From positions 496,001 to 560,000 of the forward strand of contig NZ_SWMU01000002.1 in the NCBI RefSeq assembly GCF_006120725.1: a DNA stretch of 64,000 nt. The letters are read 5' to 3'. The notes under the pieces are model-generated. The model ran no database searches, had not been told where the DNA came from, and worked only from the letters and a program-made list of their open reading frames with translations. The position numbers and the translations under genes are program-made. Position 1 is the stretch's first letter, and the number at the start of each line of letters is the position of its first letter. Below are positions 56,801 to 64,000 of the stretch, piece after piece. The stretch is from Mesohalobacter halotolerans. Lineage in GTDB: Bacteria > Bacteroidota > Bacteroidia > Flavobacteriales > Flavobacteriaceae.

Positions 56801-59800
56801 TTCCCTGACAACCTGATGTTGAAGTTGGTGTAACTTCATAATCTACGGAAGCTACTGCATCTGAGGTATTGACAAGTGTACCTATAACTTCATCTGTCCC
56901 TGTATCACCAATTGTTGCTCCGCTTACTGTTCCGGTTATATCACTAACTACCCAGGCAAAATTACTTATTACCCCATTACCATTATTAATATTTTCTTGT
57001 GGATCAAAACTAAAAGAAGAACCGGAGCAGACCTCAGGCGATGAATCTATTCCTTCCGGTTCTGGATTAATAGTGATCGTTACGGTAAATGCATCACCTT
57101 CACACCCGTTATTGCCTAAGGGAACGAAAGTGTAGACGACATCCAGATCGTTTCCGCTAAGATTCTCCCAAGTATCATTAACAATAGCGTCAGAAGCTAG
57201 ACCATTTTGTTCCGTTACATTACTACTGTCACCTGTTAAGCCACTCTCAGATACGATATCAATCAAATTATAAGTAGCCACACTGGGAGTATCCGTATCA
57301 TCTCCAAGGGTTAAACCTACCGGTTCGTTACTGCAAATTGTTGCTGTTTGGTCATTGACAACTGGTTCCGGGTTTATAGTTGCTGTGACTGTAAAAGGAT
57401 CACCCTCGCAACCATCATCTGATACAGGTACAACAGTATAGATAACATTAACAGGTGCATTTGTAGTGTTAGTAAAAGAATCATCTGAAAGATCAGCTGC
57501 ATCTAACCCGTCTTCTACTTGAGCATTACCACCGGATACGCTCAAATCGTTCAGTTGAAGGTCTGCTACATTATAGGTTCCCGCAGCTATGCTTGTGCTT
57601 GATTCAAAATCGACATCTAATGTAGAATCACTACATGCACTTACTGTTTGATCAGATACTACGGGCTCTGGATTAACTGATATAGTAATAGTAAAAGGAT
57701 TTCCCTGACAACCTGATGCTATTGAAGTAGGTGTAACTTCATAATCTACGGAAGCTACTGCATCTGAGGTATTGACAAGTGTACCTATAACTTCATCTGT
57801 CCCTGTATCACCAATTGTTGCTCCGCTTACTGTTCCGGTTATATCACTAACTACCCAGGCAAAATTACTTATTACCCCATTACCATTATTAATATTTTCT
57901 TGTGGATCAAAACTAAAAGAAGAACCGGAGCAGACCTCAGGCGATGAATCTATTCCTTCCGGTTCTGGATTAATAGTGATCGTTACGGTAAATGCATCAC
58001 CTTCACACCCGTTATTGCCTAAGGGAACGAAAGTGTAGACGACATCCAGATCGTTTCCGCTAAGATTCTCCCAAGTATCATTAACAATAGCGTCAGAAGC
58101 TAGACCATTTTGTTCCGTTACATTACTACTGTCACCTGTTAAGCCACTCTCAGGTACGATATCAATCAAATTATAAGTAGCCACATTGGGAGTATCCGTA
58201 TCATCTCCAAGGGTTAAACCTACCGGTTCGTTACTGCAAATTGTTGCTGTTTGGTCATTGACAACTGGTTCCGGGTTTATAGTTGCTGTGACTGTAAAAG
58301 CAGCTCCTTCCACGCCTTCTGAGCTTACAGGTATGACAGTATAGATAACATCAACCGGTGCATTTGTAATGTTAGTAAATGAGTCATCAGCAAGGTCAGC
58401 AGCGTTTAAGCCGTTTTCTTCTTGTGGACCTCCGCCAGAGATCGGTAAAGCGTTCAGTTCAAGGTCTGTTACATTGTAGCTTGTCACCGGTATCGTATTA
58501 CCTGACCCAAAGTCAACCCCTAAGGCGGTGTCGCTACATACACTTACTGTTTGATCGTCCACGACGGGCTCAGGATTAACTGTTACTGTAATGGTAAAAG
58601 GAGCTCCTTCGCAACTAGATACTGTAGAGGTTGGTGTAACTTCATAATCTACGGTAGCTACTGCATCTGAGGTATTGACAAGTGTACCCATAACTTCATC
58701 TGTCCCTGTATCACCAATGTTTGCACCGCTTACTGTTCCGGTTGTATTAGTAATTTCCCAAGTAAAATCACTTACTAGCCCATTACCTCCATTATTAATG
58801 TTTTCTTGTGGGTCAAAATTAAAACCTACATTAGACGAAACTGTTTCGTTATAATCAATTCCTACCGGTTCTGGATTAACAGTGATCGTTACGGTAAATT
58901 CATCACCTTCACATCCGTTATCGCCTACGGGAACGAAAGTGTAGACGACATTCAGATCGTTTCCGCTAACATTCTCCCAGATATCATTGACGATAGCGTC
59001 AGCAGATAAACCATTTTGTACCGTTACATTACTACTGCCTCCGGTAAGACCTACAGAAGATATGTTCGTTAAGTTGTATGTACCTACACTTGGACTATCT
59101 GTATCATTGCTGAGGGTTAAACCTACCGGTTCGTTACTACAAATTGTTGCTATTTGGTCATTGACAACTGGTTCCGGATTAATAGTAGCTGTAACTGTAA
59201 AAGAATCTCCCTCGCAACCATCATCTGATACAGGTACAACAGTATAGAGTACATCAACCGGTGCATTTGTAGTATTTGTAAAAGAATCATCTGAAAGATC
59301 AGCTGCATCTAACCCGTCTTCTACTTGAGCATTACCACCGGATACGCTCAAATCGTTCAGTTGAAGGTCTATTACATTATAGGTTCCCGCAGATATGCTT
59401 GTGCTTGATTGAAAATTGAAATCTAATGTAGAATCACTACATGCACTTACTGTTTGATCAGATACTACGGGCTCTGGATTAACTGTTACGATGATAGTAA
59501 ATGGGACTCCCTCACAACCTTCACTGGATACAGGTGTCACGTCATAAATTATATATTCAAAGGCATTTGAAGTATTGGTAAGTTGTTGATTTATTTCTGT
59601 TTGAGGTGAAGATACAGAACTTTCTCCACCTACATTAGGGTTAGATCCTACTGTCCAGATGTACGTTGTGCCTATTGGTAAAATATCTCCATCTACTCCG
59701 TTGGCTGGCGAGATATTAAATATCTCGCCTGAACAAATTTCAGCTGTTTTATTATTTACTTGTGGTGTTGGATTAACCGTGATTTTAAATTCTTTTATCT

Positions 59801-62189
59801 CACTATCACATCCATCGTTTGTGGCATCTACCTCATAAACCAATTCAAGAGGCAGATTAGTGCTATTAGTTATTGTAGCGGAAGATATGGTAGATCCAGA
59901 ACCATCTTGAATATATCCACTTAAGCCTGTAACTTCTGCCACTGTCCAAGAAAAGGTACTTCCCTCCATATTGGAAGTTAAGTTTATGTCTACAGTGGTT
60001 TCACCCGAACATAACGTTTGTGTGAGATTAGTATTAGTTATCTCCGGAGTTTGTTTATAATCAAAAACTAACTGAGAAGAGTTAGATCCTAAACATTGTC
60101 CATCTACCTGAACAGATATATTATAACTATCGAAATCATCAAATTGAATTACAGGATATGGATCTGTGCTGCTGGTACCATTTATAAAAGTATAACTATT
60201 ACCGGATACTGTCCAATTGTAAGAAGAGGGGGCAAAAGGTGAGTCACTGTAAACAGGTTTAATTTCCAGATCGTTAAAGTCTAATGTATATCCATCTGTA
60301 TTTAATTCATCTATTGTTTCACAAACTGAAAATGTGGAAAGATCAAATTCAACCGTAGGATCTCCAAGTATTGTTATGTCTTTTGACCTAGAGTCTTCTC
60401 CGCAGAGATTAGATATTGTTTGAGTTATTGTGTAAACTCCAGGCTCATTAAAAATAATTCCAGGACTTTGTGAACTACTGTCATTTGGGCTTACATAAGT
60501 GTATCCGGTGTCTGGTGAAATATTCCAGGTATAGGTTGGCTGTTGACAGTCTAAACTTGATATGTTTGAAGTGTCAGTAAACTGTAATGACTGCCCAGAG
60601 CATATTTGCGTTACTTCCTGATTATTTTGATCAGTAATACTAAAATCAGCTTGAGGGTCAGCTTGCACATTAACTGTATAAAATGAGTTTTCTGAAGGGA
60701 AGAAAGAATTAGTTTGACAAAGATCAGCGTTAACAGCTGTAAGCCTAAATCCCCAACAGCCGGCTGTTATAACTGAAGCTGGTATCTCCAAATCAGGTTT
60801 GCCGGTATCAACGTTTAAAACCCAGTCTACAGCTCCACCAGAAGTTGAACCATTACTTGATATTTGTGCAGAAAGAATCGTACCATCCGGCTTTTGTATT
60901 TCCCATATAAAATTTGCAGCATCAAGACAACCTTCAGCACCATACTGACCTAAACTTGTTGTATTAGTAACCGTTAATGGTTGATCTTGACAAATATCAT
61001 CAGCTGTGAAGGATGCTTCCGGTGGTAAGCTCGTGTTAACTTCTTTAGATACCCCTTCACCGTTTTCTTTATAATCACAACTTGGGTCTACATTATTGTT
61101 AAATTTATTGTATAAACGCTTCTTAATTTCAAAATTAGATTCGTCATTTCCTAATTCTCCACAGGACACATCGTTATATTGATGTGATATTTGGTTTTGA
61201 TCTTCACTCAACATAAGTTCCGCATGTGTGTAATATTCTAAAGGACTTCCATCTCCAAAATCTATAGTATAATAAGAGCCATAAAAATTATCACCAATCC
61301 CATCAGTTGAAGTATCAACATTAAACAAAACTTCACTACCTACGCATACACTATCACTAGTACTGTTTGAAATAGTAGTTGCATTTCTATGTAATACTAA
61401 TATGACCGAATAAACTGAAGCTATGCCATTACTATCTATAGCCTGGAGTTCATAATTATAGGTCCCTATGGGTAGATTATCATCAATGGTGTGTGAGTTT
61501 GTAATTGTACCTAAATCAGTTATGGTATTATCAAAGATATTGATCCGTTTTAGAGAGTAGGTTAAGTTTGAATCAGGTGATGATATTTGTATTTTGTTTG
61601 AAAAATTGTCTAATATATCATTTGCTGTTTCTCCTGATGAAGCTGTAACAGAACCAAACATCGTCTCATTAGTAAATTGACCCTGGTCTGTACAGTTAAA
61701 ACGGGTTGAGTTAGGACTTATATTTGAATACCCGGTTACGGGTGGTTGATTGTAATTATCGCCTGAATTAATGGTAAAGGTTGATGTTTCAGGTGACAAT
61801 ATTTCTCCATAATCCGGCTGACCGTTAGTAAAACCTGTTAATCCCTTAGAAGCGCGAATTCTTAATTTATAATCTCCGTTGACATTACCTGGTAGCTCAC
61901 CATTCATCATCGTAGTAAAAAAGCCATCTACTTCTTCTAAAATTGTAGGATTTGAAAAGGAGCCACTGGCATCTGATAATTCTAAGAAAAACTTATTATC
62001 GTCATTGCTATCTTTAAATTTATAAACCCCTTTAGGATTAAAATGGATGGTTATACCGGAACCGCCTCCGTAATTAACAGAAGTATTAAAATCAACAATT
62101 TCTATTTCCGCTATTTGTGGTGAGTTTTGAGCATACCCATAGTATGAAATTAAAGTAAATAGGAGTATTTTAATTATAGTTTTTTTCAT
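50835..62189 (-). CDS. Giant SprB-like T9SS adhesin with PKD-like super-repeats
   Basis: About 3784 residues from the ATG at 62189, which begins a signal peptide (MKKTIIKILLFTLISYYGYAQ). An earlier frame start at 62255 lies inside the IS and is unlikely. N-terminal PKD-like domains are followed by many 80-110-residue PKD-like modules, each opening with xPEP...CS and closing in ..VTYTVTP..C.G.xFxxTVTVN. Residues about 904-2408 are five copies of a three-module super-repeat. Residues about 3020-3510 hold seven SprB-like repeats (ISGGTPPYTG-type). A PKD domain follows (LSWDFGDGSAVVNGD), then the type B sorting domain (NAFTPNGDGMND to the end). Likely a cell-surface gliding or attachment adhesin exported with the downstream SprF-like protein. 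Confidence 0.92.
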   Translation of the reverse strand: MKKTIIKILLFTLISYYGYAQNSPQIAEIEIVDFNTSVNYGGGSGITIHFNPKGVYKFKDSNDDNKFFLELSDASGSFSNPTILEEVDGFFTTMMNGELPGNVNGDYKLRIRASKGLTGFTNGQPDYGEILSPETSTFTINSGDNYNQPPVTGYSNISPNSTRFNCTDQGQFTNETMFGSVTASSGETANDILDNFSNKIQISSPDSNLTYSLKRINIFDNTITDLGTITNSHTIDDNLPIGTYNYELQAIDSNGIASVYSVILVLHRNATTISNSTSDSVCVGSEVLFNVDTSTDGIGDNFYGSYYTIDFGDGSPLEYYTHAELMLSEDQNQISHQYNDVSCGELGNDESNFEIKKRLYNKFNNNVDPSCDYKENGEGVSKEVNTSLPPEASFTADDICQDQPLTVTNTTSLGQYGAEGCLDAANFIWEIQKPDGTILSAQISSNGSTSGGAVDWVLNVDTGKPDLEIPASVITAGCWGFRLTAVNADLCQTNSFFPSENSFYTVNVQADPQADFSITDQNNQEVTQICSGQSLQFTDTSNISSLDCQQPTYTWNISPDTGYTYVSPNDSSSQSPGIIFNEPGVYTITQTISNLCGEDSRSKDITILGDPTVEFDLSTFSVCETIDELNTDGYTLDFNDLEIKPVYSDSPFAPSSYNWTVSGNSYTFINGTSSTDPYPVIQFDDFDSYNISVQVDGQCLGSNSSQLVFDYKQTPEITNTNLTQTLCSGETTVDINLTSNMEGSTFSWTVAEVTGLSGYIQDGSGSTISSATITNSTNLPLELVYEVDATNDGCDSEIKEFKITVNPTPQVNNKTAEICSGEIFNISPANGVDGDILPIGTTYIWTVGSNPNVGGESSVSSPQTEINQQLTNTSNAFEYIIYDVTPVSSEGCEGVPFTIIVTVNPEPVVSDQTVSACSDSTLDFNFQSSTSISAGTYNVIDLQLNDLSVSGGNAQVEDGLDAADLSDDSFTNTTNAPVDVLYTVVPVSDDGCEGDSFTVTATINPEPVVNDQIATICSNEPVGLTLSNDTDSPSVGTYNLTNISSVGLTGGSSNVTVQNGLSADAIVNDIWENVSGNDLNVVYTFVPVGDNGCEGDEFTVTITVNPEPVGIDYNETVSSNVGFNFDPQENINNGGNGLVSDFTWEITNTTGTVSGANIGDTGTDEVMGTLVNTSDAVATVDYEVTPTSTVSSCEGAPFTITVTVNPEPVVDDQTVSVCSDTALGVDFGSGNTIPVTSYNVTDLELNALPISGGGPQEENGLNAADLADDSFTNITNAPVDVIYTVIPVSSEGVEGAAFTVTATINPEPVVNDQTATICSNEPVGLTLGDDTDTPNVATYNLIDIVPESGLTGDSSNVTEQNGLASDAIVNDTWENLSGNDLDVVYTFVPLGNNGCEGDAFTVTITINPEPEGIDSSPEVCSGSSFSFDPQENINNGNGVISNFAWVVSDITGTVSGATIGDTGTDEVIGTLVNTSDAVASVDYEVTPTSIASGCQGNPFTITISVNPEPVVSDQTVSACSDSTLDVDFESSTSIAAGTYNVADLQLNDLSVSGGNAQVEDGLDAADLSDDSFTNTTNAPVNVIYTVVPVSDDGCEGDPFTVTATINPEPVVNDQTATICSNEPVGLTLGDDTDTPSVATYNLIDIVSESGLTGDSSNVTEQNGLASDAIVNDTWENLSGNDLDVVYTFVPLGNNGCEGDAFTVTITINPEPEGIDSSPEVCSGSSFSFDPQENINNGNGVISNFAWVVSDITGTVSGATIGDTGTDEVIGTLVNTSDAVASVDYEVTPTSTSGCQGNPFTITISVNPEPVVDDQTVSVCSDSPLGENFNSSGSNTGTTYNVTDLQLNSLIVSGGNAQVENGLDAADLADDSFTNTTSLTVDVIYTVIPVSSEGVEGAAFTVTATINPEPVVNDQTATICSNEPVGLTLGDDTDSPSVATYNLIDIVPESGLTAGGSNQEIEDGLSADAIGDDSWENLTSAALDVVYTFVPVGDNGCEGDAFTVTITVNSEPEGISSTPEVCSGFSFNFDPQENINNGGNGLVSDFTWEITNITGTVSGATIGDTGTDEITGTLVNSTDAAATVDYEVTPTSTLSGCEGSPFNITVIVNPEPLVADQTVSVCSDSTLDVDFESSTNIVAGTYNITDLQLNGLSVSSGNAQVEDGLDAADLSDDSFTNTTNAPVDVIYTVIPVSNEGCEGDSFTVTATINPEPVVNEQTATICSNEPVGLTLSNDTDGPSVGTYNLTNISSVGLTGGSSNVTVQNGLSADAIVNDIWENVSGNDLDVVYTFVPEGDNGCEGDAFIVTINVNSEPEGIPSTPEVCSGSSFSFDPQENINNGGNGLVSDFTWEVTNINGTVNGATIGDTGTDEIAGTLVNTTDAIATVDYEVTATSTASGCQGDPFTVTVSVNPVASLEPIQDQTICSQSSFDDIFVNSSTQPTSQIQYEWEVINAGSNLNGYTASSGLENLSVPISGEIIINASNNAEDIEYKVTPYFGDCPGTSQTFMITILPNPEISDANQSICSDDTFTYTPINGGGLNGNDIVPNNTTYTWSVENNPNITGESDQTIAQDEISQSLINTTNTSQDVVYTITPLSSDGCEGNPFDLTITVEPEPVINNKVVGICSGESFMVNPSNNIPQEIVPANTLYTWSILSGQSDLADLTGYSNQNTGVPQISQNITNLSNETKTITYEVIPKSGACIGEAFEVEVNISPKPIIENLTASPICSEDTFLVSPQNGIPSGNTIVPDGTTYTWTVEDNPNITGESDQAIEQNEISQTLVNTSSETQALTYTVVPDSDGCEGDPFEIIVEVKPRPFIPSSADLQNTQCSGDTFVISPQDGVPNSTTIVPEDTEYTWVVSAPNANLTGWSDQTTPEEFISQTLINTTNQIQQITYTVTPEANGCIGPDFDAVITVEPKPFVSDIIVDICDSSSYVLSPQNGIEPDDQTIVPEITKYSWNSPSVTGGVTGGSVGNDEDFFDSGVLNNPTDDIQTVIYTVTPKYFTTSNPSTPQCVGDDFTITITVGPIPNVNAEISNISCSYSDPLCGGSIEISPEGLEPFTYNWTSTNGNISNPSNKDQFNLCPGEYTLEITDSFGCTYTYNYLIEPPTPVSFDLVSLVDLSCNNVPPDCDGYIDVDLTGGTEPYNVLEWYTESVDGSGNFDILVDTGSDTISNACEGNYVLKVFDSNGCEFISPVYNIEETGSPITINDTISDYNGYGVSCFNSNDGFIVVDVSGGSGSFTYSFSPGNVLDSDPSTPSLLEFENLSADDYTLTINDDNCPADITLNYTLEAPSQITTFHELTSDPAACFGDTATYNVSASGGVSPYIGTGNYTLNAGEEHEIVITDANGCSSIELITIQEPTELTADASIIEPVECFGETATVEITASGGTPPYTGTGEFNVGGGDYVFTVTDANDCTYSNSIPIPEPNELVYNIESVNNPTCSPDRSYSNGSICISITGGTNPFPIGNDWTETEGGIWCLEGLTPGTYFVDVTDDNGCLSDEEPTEVTLTRPEPLDAFITNDINSDCSSNTITQINYVFVSGGIPPYEITWSAGDQCDPVNQECMQTTESGVYTAFIHDQESLSNSCPPIEVDVTVDLPEIGNASFNYSSPNSNLCDVLSFEEPVSFISESTGDIVNLSWDFGDGSAVVNGDPNPSHTYNRAGTYQVELTVEYAFGCTKTHSEILEITKGYDIVLPNAFTPNGDGMNDTIRPVTLCFEDVKMSVYDTFGSLIYIETGKDDTLTGWDGTIDGRPAENGNYIIVVEATTYAGETIKLNGPVTLIK
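54965..59480 (-). repeat. Five about 903-bp super-repeats inside the adhesin gene
   Basis: Each unit encodes three modules in the order EPVVSDQTVSACSD, EPVVNDQTATICSNEPVGL, EPEGIDSSPEVCSGSSF. The two best-matching neighbours (about 56840-57395 and 57743-58298) are nearly identical at the DNA level over some 550 bp, with an offset of 903 bp (301 codons). Other units are more diverged, and parts of non-adjacent units (about 55320-55500 and 58930-59110) are also nearly identical. Confidence 0.92.
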
Positions 62190-62220
62190 ATTACAAACAT
62201 ATAAAAAAAACTTAACAAGA

Positions 62221-63185
62221 TGTGCATTATGTTTTAGAATAAGAAAGTTGGTCATGTTACTGATAATCAGTATATTGTTTTAATCATAAAACCTTAAACA
62301 TGAACAATTTAGTCGCTAATTACAAAAGAATTTTGTAAGTATTGCAAAAAATATCAAAAGAACATTTATTACCTTATCTAAGGCGTAATCCAAAATTAAG
62401 TGACTTAGAATTAGTCAGCTTGTCGCTTACTTCTGAATATATGGGAATTGACAGTGAAAATGATTTGTTCAGAAAACTTCCTTTAAGCATCTCATCTAAA
62501 ATTGAACGAAGTTTTATAATCGAAGACGTCGCAAACTGTCTGATTACATTGATACGATTCGATTAAAACTTGCATCAAGTTTTAATGAATTTGAAGATTA
62601 TTTTGTGATAGACAGTATGCTTTTAGAATTCTGTAAACTATCTCGAAGTTATCGTTCTAAGATATGCAAAGAAGTACAATATGCGTATCCTGATAAAAGA
62701 TATTGTGCATCTCAAGGTTCAACCTACTATGGCTATAAACTCCACGCAGTTTGTTCTATAAACGGCGTTTTTCAGAGCTTAGATTTAAGCCCAGCATCAG
62801 TACATGATATCAATTATTTGAAAGATATTAGAACCCAAATTAAAGATTGTACGCTTATCGCAGTCAGAGGTTATTTGTCAACACAAATACAGTTAAATCT
62901 TTTTGAAAGCTAAAATATAAAATTAAACACACCGATGAGAAAAAATCAGAAAAACTATAAAGAACAGCCTTATATATACAGAAAAAAAAGAAAAAGAATT
63001 GAAACTTTATTTTCACAGTTATGTGATCAGTTTATGATTAGACGCAACTATGCAAAATCTTTTAAAGGTTTCAAAACTAGAATAATATCTAAAATTACTT
63101 CGCTAACAATTATTCAATATATAAACAAATTCATTTTTAATAGAAATATAAATAACATTAAAATTAACATAGTTTAAAATGCACA
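62221..63185 (+). mobile_element. Decayed IS982-family insertion sequence
   Basis: Bounded by an 8-bp perfect inverted repeat (TGTGCATT at 62221-62228 and AATGCACA at 63178-63185), 965 bp in all, the size of IS982 members. Its only gene is the broken transposase. The left end is 32 bp upstream of the adhesin start codon. No target-site duplication could be fixed with confidence. Confidence 0.75.
62300..63177 (+). pseudogene. IS982-family transposase, inactivated
   Basis: Starts with MNNLVANYKRIL and hits a TAA at codon 13. It continues through RRNPKLSDLELVSLSLTSEY, shifts frame near 62515 (NRRRRKLSDYIDTIRLKLA) and passes VIDSMLLEFCKLSRSYRSK and YYGYKLHAVCSINGVFQS. A TAA follows LFES (62911-62913), and the end is RKRIETLFSQLCDQFMIRRN. 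The usual GDRGY catalytic segment reads AVRGY, so a catalytic Asp is lost as well. Two nonsense codons, one frameshift and one active-site change show it cannot transpose itself. Confidence 0.88.
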
Positions 63186-63477
63186 CGGGGTGACTTTTAA
63201 TGTTTTAGTTATGCATATTTTGTGATTATTTTGAATTGATGCTGACAATTTTAATATAATGCTTTTTAAGGCAGATTATTTTTTTGAGTACGGTTTAATT
63301 GGTTTTACTCTGACGTTGGGAATTCACATGAATGACTATCAGATTATTCAAAAAAGCCCATTTAGTTACGTCTTACTTCAGGAAGTGTTGTTAAGTCAGT
63401 TTTTTTTTAATTTTCTACCAATGCTTTTATCCAAAAACTCAATAGTATGTCTAAGGCCTCTTTTTTAGAATTTAAGA

Positions 63478-63909
63478 CTAACATAAATGCAATATAATAT
63501 TTGTAATATTCATATCCAAATAACAGCAAAGTGAGTGATAAATCTGACTTAGTTTTTTTTCATTTTTCAACTGTGTTAGGTCAGTCAACTTCTTTCCATC
63601 ATATTTCCACAAATTGCCTTTTCTGCGGCCAAACCACGTATTGCCACCTTTATCATCTTCAATAATGTCCGATATTTGGTTAGTACAAAGTCTATCATCT
63701 TCATTAAAATTAGAGAATTTTTCGCCATTAAATTTATAAAGTGCTTCGGTTGATGTCCCTAACCATAGGTCTCCATTATTGTCTATTAAATTGCTTGTAA
63801 CAATATCAGCACTCGTATAAGCTTTAGGTTCTTTTAATTCAACCGTTTTCTGTTTTTGTCCGTCACAAGAAGAAAAAAAGTAATGTTGTTGTTGAAATTA
63901 AAAATTCAT
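63478..63909 (-). pseudogene. Fragment of a propeller-type (two-component regulator-like) lipoprotein gene
   Basis: From ATG (63909) the frame meets TAA at codon 4. It then reads on as FQQQHYFFSSCDGQKQKT with a lipobox-like SSC, and next NGDLWLGTSTEALYKFNGEKF, DIIEDDKGGNTWFGRRKGNL and WKYDGKKLTDLTQL. The GDLWLGT and GNTWFGR phrases are blades of the beta-propeller found in Bacteroidota sensor and surface lipoproteins. It ends at a TAG at 63478 after losing family similarity. Only about two blades remain. A second frame on the same strand, ending at 63407 (FGYEYYKYYIAFMLVLNSKK), may be a remnant of another gene. Confidence 0.7.
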
Positions 63910-63957
63910 TATTAGTATTAAGTTTCAGCTCCCAAACCTCGCCATTGAAGATACATA
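63831..63957. repeat. 127-bp repeat, copy B
   Basis: Partner of copy A at 47948-48074, with one mismatch. Here it is joined to the longer propeller-gene fragment. It is followed at once by GTTAGGC (63960-63966), which fits the integron core GTTRRRY. The gap 63186-63406 between the IS and this fragment shows nothing recognisable. Confidence 0.9.
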
Positions 63958-64000
63958 TTGTTAGGCACTGGGCTTTACGCGATTTGGTTTCATTCGTTGT

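Noticed and set aside
56869-58038. Duplicate plus-strand frames within the adhesin
   Set aside because: Identical 88-residue frames are antisense images of the duplicated super-repeat, useful only as a sign of the 903-bp duplication.
62190-62255. Longer N-terminus of the giant adhesin starting at 62255
   Set aside because: The extra 22 residues lie mostly within the IS and precede a perfect signal peptide that starts at 62189.
63259-63468. 69-residue plus-strand frame after the IS
   Set aside because: No recognisable motif. It lies opposite the aromatic-rich remnant on the minus strand and has no promoter-like box.

Overview
This window comes from a low-GC member of the Bacteroidota, almost certainly a marine-type Flavobacteriaceae. 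The signs are TAnnTTTG (-7) / TTG (-33) promoters, few Shine-Dalgarno sequences, type IX secretion (T9SS type B) cargo with a PorP/SprF partner, family-specific proteins (DUF349, DUF6428-like, DUF6495-like, DUF5916-like) and a prfB gene with a programmed +1 frameshift. The genus cannot be fixed from the sequence. Several genes can only start at TTG.

Layout: 0-11.8 kb is mostly housekeeping: lgt, prfB, a dipeptidyl-peptidase III lipoprotein, ettA, dinB, rpsA with a clear promoter and terminator, two small conserved proteins and ald. At 11.9-13.3 kb lies a decayed polyprenyl-phosphate sugar transferase, then an 8/16-bp tandem array. From 13.4 to 30.8 kb follow era, an acyl-CoA synthetase, two outer-membrane beta-barrel proteins (DUF5916-like and PagL-like), a four-gene minus-strand group (DUF349 protein, methyltransferase, kdsB and a kinase-like protein), ychF, oxyR with a divergent lipoprotein gene, asnB, a PyrR-like phosphoribosyltransferase and aroK. 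At 30.9-31.5 kb are two identical tRNA-Lys genes, each followed by a small element that repeats the tRNA 3' end, and a tRNA-Leu. Then come a methyltransferase, ltaE with a structured leader, an arsenic operon (arsR, DUF6428-like gene, acr3, arsC-like phosphatase), a low-complexity array, a GT-C-like membrane protein, an amidohydrolase overlapping an O-methyltransferase, a T9SS choice-of-anchor-L protein, coaD, ddl, hisS, a DUF6495-like protein and an SGNH/MBOAT O-acylation pair.

From 47.7 kb to the end the region is accessory. It holds a cassette-like unit with a PD-(D/E)XK-type nuclease flanked by a 10-bp inverted repeat, an attC-like folded palindrome, a broken small gene, and an 11.4-kb adhesin gene (about 3784 residues) with a PorP/SprF-type partner. 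The adhesin contains five copies of a three-module (about 301-residue) super-repeat, seven SprB-like repeats, a PKD domain and a T9SS type B C-terminal domain. A dead IS982-type element begins 32 bp upstream of the adhesin start codon. A 127-bp near-identical repeat, carrying the 5' end of a propeller lipoprotein gene, flanks the region on both sides and in both copies abuts an integron-core-like heptamer.

Functionally, the surface theme dominates. It covers Kdo activation, a lipid A deacylase-like barrel, exopolysaccharide or cell-wall O-acylation, two T9SS-exported proteins and a variable giant adhesin. The most promising leads are the cassette-like borders with their nuclease, the recombining super-repeat adhesin with an IS at its promoter, the ltaE leader element, and the kinase-like protein in the kdsB operon.
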